Of a stretch of DNA of 64,000 bases, positions 59,706-64,000 are shown piece by piece. Each line of letters opens with the position of its first letter. Positions within the stretch are counted from its first letter, which is position 1. The stretch is from Hydractinia symbiolongicarpus (taxonomy: Eukaryota; Cnidaria; Hydrozoa; Anthoathecata; Hydractiniidae): contig NC_079887.1 of assembly GCF_029227915.1 (NCBI RefSeq), positions 22,505,650 to 22,569,649 of the forward strand. Reading direction: 5' to 3'. The notes beneath the pieces were generated by a model, which saw only the letters and a program-made list of their open reading frames with translations, made no database searches and was not told the DNA's origin. A program made the translations under genes and the position numbers.

Positions 59706-60921
59706 GGGGCTTGCGGTGTAACGACTGTAGGCGGCAAGGTCATGACGAAATTGAACAGATTTCCAACCGCTATGACTTCTGTTGGTTCTGTTCGGTTCAG
59801 GCAAAATGCCATCGATTGATCCTTTCCCAGATATAGATCCGATGCTGAGTAATGATGTTGAGCAATCTGATGATAGCCATCTCTTAGCAATTTGTGATGT
59901 CACAGTTGAGGAATTTGAAGTGTTATGTGGAAGCAAGAAAGTGACGACGATACTGACTCAGAATGGGAAGAGGGAGATGATTAAATTTACTTAGTCTAAT
60001 CTTGTATATTTTATACATTTTTGATTACGGTAAATACCTTAGATGTGATTTAACAAATAAATTTTTTTCTTGGATTTTACCCATTCGCGAAAGTATTTCA
60101 CCAAATATGCACTTTATCTTGAATTCGCGAAAGTTTTTTTCCGCGAAATTTGTTTCATAAATCGTCACGAAAAAAGTTAATGCACGCGAAAGTTTCTGCC
60201 CTTAAAGTAGTGTGTCACTCAAGACTAAAAAATTTCTCAAAAGTATTTCCTTAGCTGGCATTAATGAAAGAAACAAGGTTATAAAAAATTATGAAAAAAG
60301 CTTTTTAGCTTGGATGATTCATTACTGGCGCAATCAAGATATATGTCTCCAACTTCCTCCCTAACCAAGTCGATTTCGCGGACCATTTAATTATAATTAT
60401 GTTTTTGCATTTTGTACATGTATTGAATAGAAATTAATTGGACGTGCATATAGCTATCATAGTTTTTTCAAATGGGTGTATTTACCTTGGTTTGTGCAAA
60501 CATATTTAAAATATTTCTAAAGTTAAAATTCATAGCATAGTGTTTCGCGCGTAATAAAATAAACGGCTTTTTCTGTCCTTCCTGCTGACATTTGTGGAGG
60601 TTGATATCCGTGGAAGATTTTCGCTTTTTGATTAAGGACACTGCATTCATTGATAGCATTAAATACACAGTAGTTAAATTTAATTTTTTCTAGCAATAGC
60701 AACACCAATAATAACAACAAGGTTAAAAGTCAATACAATTCTTCGTGTAAATTAAAATAACATGAAAAGTAATCTTTCTTTTTCATAGAAGCGGACCTAA
60801 TTTTCCAATGGAATAGAAGTTTAAGGAAGATAAAAAGATTTAATTAACTGTATAATGACATTTATTTTACTGTTTTACTCAATTTCTATTGTGATGTGAC
60901 AATTCTATTTACCATTTCATC
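59706..60921. repeat. 3' block right portion upstream of copy F
   Basis: Fused 3' block, as at 17910-19162. Carries the broken acidic ORF and the copy F poly(A) signal (minus strand, 60861-60866). Confidence 0.75.
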
Positions 60922-62115
60922 CTAAAGAACTTGCATCACAATTTCAGTAAGTCGTCTTCCGTGGACTCCCTTAGGGTGTTCTTTCCATTCTTTAACTTTA
61001 AATTGTGTACCAGGATAGAATAAGTATTCAACTCTGTCTAAATTACTAGACAAAGGTGTTATGTGAGCTGCTTTTTCCCAAAATAACTCCCCGGCAGTTG
61101 GTTCCACGGTAAGCACTATGCCATTTCCGTACGACTTTGCATCAGCAAATGAATTTGTGAAAGATAAAATACCCTTAACTGTAACAGTTTTCCCAATCGC
61201 CATGAAACCTTTACGTGCTAGGTGGAGCGGCAACTGTAATTGAGTACTTTTTGGGCCTTTATTTGCTGGCAATTCTTTGTAATGTGCGCAGAGTTGTGAC
61301 ATTACTAACTGTGCTATATCAACTTGTCCGGAGTAAAGTATCGGTACTGCCAATGTGCTTGTTCTTGGAAGCCCTCGAAGACCGGCTGCAATTAAATTAA
61401 TCTCCGCATTCACGTAACGATACAGAGTAGGGGCTTGTTTTTTAAGTTGCGTGACCACCGATTCTTCTGTTTCTGCTGGTACCATCATAAAGGAGTTCAT
61501 GTATGCTTTATTGCCTGGATTGTAATCACCCCAGCTTGATGTCCAAATTGCATAAGATATGGAATCATAATCCAACGGCAAAGGATCATCTTTGAGTAGA
61601 GTGTATGCAAACATTCGAAAGTAAACTATTCTGGTAAAGTTGGCTGATGTCCAATCAAATACTGAGATTGCAAGCTCTGCCTTTTTGGTAGTATAAGGGA
61701 AATATTGAGCAGATTTTGCGATAACTTGTTGTATAGTTTGTGGATGAGGATGTGATGGCAAGGCTTGATAAGGGATTATCTTGATTTTCATTTGTTCGTT
61801 TAATAACTCAACATCTCCATCATTCACCTCAGGAGGGAAAGGAGTGTAGAAACCTACAGTAGTTAAACCAAAGACTTTAAAGTAATTTTTCAGTACAATC
61901 AAAGTTATGTCAGAGGGATTTTTTCCGTCACACTTGACATTGTTTAAGTATAAAGCATCTCCATGATCAACAAATTCGATCATTCCAGCTTTAAGTATGT
62001 ACATTCTATAGCACGATCCCGCTCCTCCTCTTTTGTGGTTAGTAACAGGCAATCCATCAGACATAGATATTTCACCAACCCCCTCGCTGGCTAAATTTAT
62101 GATTATCCAAGTCAT
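60922..62115 (-). CDS. ART-like protein, clade 1, copy F (complete, mosaic)
   Basis: 397 codons, intact. The first 115 residues or so differ strongly from the other clade-1 copies (for example MTWIIINLASEGVGE and KNYFKVFGLTTVGFY). In parts they are nearer to clade 2 (NDGDVELL). From about residue 118 on the product is almost identical to copies B, C and E. The N-terminal domain is therefore of a distinct lineage joined to a homogenised ART core. Motif I Ser262, SFTNS and Arg361/Glu363 are kept; ELF replaces AKF near 343. The promoter is intact. Confidence 0.85.
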   Translation of the reverse strand: MTWIIINLASEGVGEISMSDGLPVTNHKRGGAGSCYRMYILKAGMIEFVDHGDALYLNNVKCDGKNPSDITLIVLKNYFKVFGLTTVGFYTPFPPEVNDGDVELLNEQMKIKIIPYQALPSHPHPQTIQQVIAKSAQYFPYTTKKAELAISVFDWTSANFTRIVYFRMFAYTLLKDDPLPLDYDSISYAIWTSSWGDYNPGNKAYMNSFMMVPAETEESVVTQLKKQAPTLYRYVNAEINLIAAGLRGLPRTSTLAVPILYSGQVDIAQLVMSQLCAHYKELPANKGPKSTQLQLPLHLARKGFMAIGKTVTVKGILSFTNSFADAKSYGNGIVLTVEPTAGELFWEKAAHITPLSSNLDRVEYLFYPGTQFKVKEWKEHPKGVHGRRLTEIVMQVL

Positions 62116-62137
62116 TGCTTCTTATATTCCAGATTCA

Positions 62138-62173
62138 GACTGAGTAAAATAAAGAACTGCAACACTATTTATA
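62138..62173 (-). promoter_or_regulatory. TATA + initiator core promoter of copy F
   Basis: TATAAATAG at 62165-62173 and TCAGTC at 62138-62143, conserved although the flanking 5' block is the most diverged in the window. Confidence 0.8.
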
Positions 62174-62968
62174 CAGGTATCTTGAGATAGTCAATATTTG
62201 CAGACGCAGCAAGTTTTGAAAGGACAATTAAAAATTACTATTAAAAATGTCCATATTTCGACGAGACTTGGCAAGATAAAAATTTTGCGGAACTTCCGAA
62301 GTCGCCTATTAATCGAGTTTAGACAGAATTTACGACATAATACCACCCAAATTAGCATAGTATATTAACCACTTAAGGATACTGTAATGGTATAAATATA
62401 ATTTTTTTACAAAAAAATTTTTTTAAAAAAAATATATGAATTTTGATATTCTCTACCATAATATAAATATTTAATGAGTTGTCGGTAGTTCGCTTAACAC
62501 CTTCTGCACATCTTTGAATAGGCTATTGTTGTAAAGGTCAGGTTGCGAAAAACTCTTTTACTGAAATTTTAGATGTTCGTTTTTCACGATGTATACATGA
62601 CTTAAAATGTCCGAAACTCCCCTCCACGATGGAGAAACTCAACAAAACTTTGCACATGTGCTCATCGATACCTGCTGCAAATGACTTTGTCACATTTTAT
62701 GTATATTTTGATTATTTAAAGCAAAAGACAGGTTAAAGCACAAAGGAGCGAGCAAAAATTCATTTTTTCACAATTTTTTGAATAAAATAGTATTTAGTTT
62801 CAACTTAGGTTGCAAGCAAAATTTGGTTTATAACAAAGAAAAAACTCGAGCAAAACATTTTACAATGTTTCTGAAGGTTGACTGTCATGCATTACACAGT
62901 CCTCATGCAATTGGGAGATATTCGAGAAAAAAGTTTTTTGGGCAGATAGAATCAACCTCGTCCTCCCA
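62174..62968. other. Diverged 5' block of copy F with unique insert
   Basis: Similarity to the other units fades near 62385. About 400 bp of sequence (62385-62780) are not seen elsewhere in the window, then similarity resumes at TAGTATTTAGTT. No gene is seen. Confidence 0.5.
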
Positions 62969-63130
62969 AATTTAGTCAAATTTAGTCAAATTTAGTCAAA
63001 TTTAGTCGAATTTAGTCAAATTTAGTCAAAGTTAGTCAAAGTTAGTCAAATTTAGTCAAACTCGGTCAAAGTTAGTCAAATTTAGTCAAATTAAGCAAAT
63101 TTAGTCAAAGTTAGTCAAATTAAGTCAAAT
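62969..63130. repeat. 10-bp minisatellite, about 16 variant units
   Basis: Units are mostly AATTTAGTCA with AAGTTAGTCA and other variants, so this allele is built on a different unit type from the AATTTAGTCC arrays of A to E. Confidence 0.9.
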
Positions 63131-63214
63131 TCTAATTCTTTGTATTCCAGTTAAAATAGGCTTTAAATTCAGAGAATCAAAATTGTTTATTTTTTTATCA
63201 TTGTATGTTAAAAG

Positions 63215-63218
63215 TTAT
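63215..63218. other. Empty MITE target site (TTAT)
   Basis: The flanks match both sides of the MITE insertions in units A, C and D but with a single TTAT and no element. Confidence 0.85.
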
Positions 63219-64000
63219 TCTCTTAAAATTCTAAATTTTATCAAGCATTCATAGCCAACTTTTGTCATTCGACTTATCGTTTATCGACGCGGAAACAGGT
63301 AATCGAGTCACAAAAAAAATAACTAGTAATTTTTCCGGCGTGATGGAATTTTAAGAACCCTTGAAATATTTTTTTCTTTTTTCTCCTCTAATAAACCACA
63401 AGCACGTTTCTGGTTTTTTCCGCTTTCGGTGTTACAAAATTTTTAACATGCGCCAAGATCCGGGTTTATCTTATGGCATTTATTAAGGAAGGGAGAGATT
63501 TTCTCCGAAAAATTTTATCAACACTGACTGGAATCTTACCCTCCATGAATCTTACCCTTCATGGTGAATTGCCCCCCTCTCAGAAAATTTCCGCGCTGTC
63601 TGACCTTTAAATTTCTATTATTTTTGATTCTTTACACGCCCTAGAAAACGATATCTTCATAAGAACGCCAGAGTTACGTTATATTTGCTGTTACCCGGTG
63701 AATTGCATTTCATTTTAAACCCTCTGAAGAGCCTTGCACGTTGTTAAAAGCAAAACTTTATTTTTGCTTGCATTTATATTTTAATTTATGTATATACATT
63801 GCATTTTTTTGTATATATTACAAAAATCAATATCCATTACAGCGTTCTTGGCTGTAATTCCCATTATTTAGTATATGCGGATTAGTTTTCTATGGCCGCG
63901 ACAACTGTACTTTGGCAGCTTTATAAATAAAAACAAATCAACCAAACATTTTGTAGATCAACATTCATAACAAGCAACAAAATTTCAGTATACGCTGCCA
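63219..64000. repeat. Diverged 5' block of copy F to window end
   Basis: Matches 2570-3720 with many substitutions and with most of the X1 region deleted (junction near 63677). No gene is seen. Confidence 0.5.

Noticed and set aside
1-64000. Assembly artefact (haplotype duplication) as the sole cause of the array
   Set aside because: Not excluded. However, differing minisatellite counts, an empty MITE site, distinct lesions and a mosaic copy F argue for real paralogues. Long reads would settle it.
1-64000. tRNA, rRNA or other structured RNA genes
   Set aside because: No convincing cloverleaf, rRNA or snRNA sequence was recognised by eye on either strand; a covariance-model scan was not possible.

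Overview
This AT-rich window looks like animal nuclear DNA. The evidence is one multi-exon gene with GT..AG introns and consistent phases, TATA/initiator promoters with AATAAA signals, short inverted-repeat transposons, satellites, a Copia-like LTR remnant and a THAP zinc-finger fragment. Dispersed TTCGCGAA-type motifs and G-rich element ends remind me of cnidarian, perhaps hydrozoan, genomes. That placement is an impression and was not tested. I see no bacterial operons, phage genes, CRISPR arrays, rRNA or tRNA genes.

The main content is a tandemly amplified, intronless gene family of about 397 codons. I read its C-terminal half as a divergent ADP-ribosyltransferase (ART) fold. Minus-strand members (clade 1) are A (1-1096, cut by the window edge), B (13131-14324), C (19163-20356), D (41331-42524, nonsense codon), E (55714-56907) and F (60922-62115, mosaic). 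Plus-strand members (clade 2, with a longer C-terminus) are all damaged: I (8001-8565, 3' part only), G (35468-36681, frameshift), H (about 47304-48400, 5' truncated but open) and J (51898-52061, a short 3' fragment). The ancestral unit appears to be clade-1 gene (leftward), '5' block', clade-2 gene (rightward), '3' block'. The two genes therefore diverge across the 5' block and converge across the 3' block. B to C and E to F share the same 5'-block/3'-block breakpoint, which removed a clade-2 gene and left two clade-1 genes head to tail.

The 5' block holds the clade-1 promoter (TATAAATAG about 32 bp before a TCAGTC initiator), a 10-bp minisatellite, a roughly 400-bp MITE with TTAT target duplications, and exon-like ORFs of an unrecognised gene. 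The 3' block holds poly(A) signals, a pogo/Tigger-like terminal fragment, a 129-bp satellite in two copies, and overlapping small ORFs.

Between the arrays, 24.8-35.4 kb is single copy. It contains a Copia-type LTR remnant, a coiled-coil and Ser/Arg-rich gene on the + strand (about 27.8-31.6 kb), and AT-rich sequence. The array is young and active in the evolutionary sense: copies are near identical, repeat counts differ, and lesions include one nonsense codon, one frameshift and several truncations. All functional statements about the ART family rest on motif reading and are not database-confirmed.
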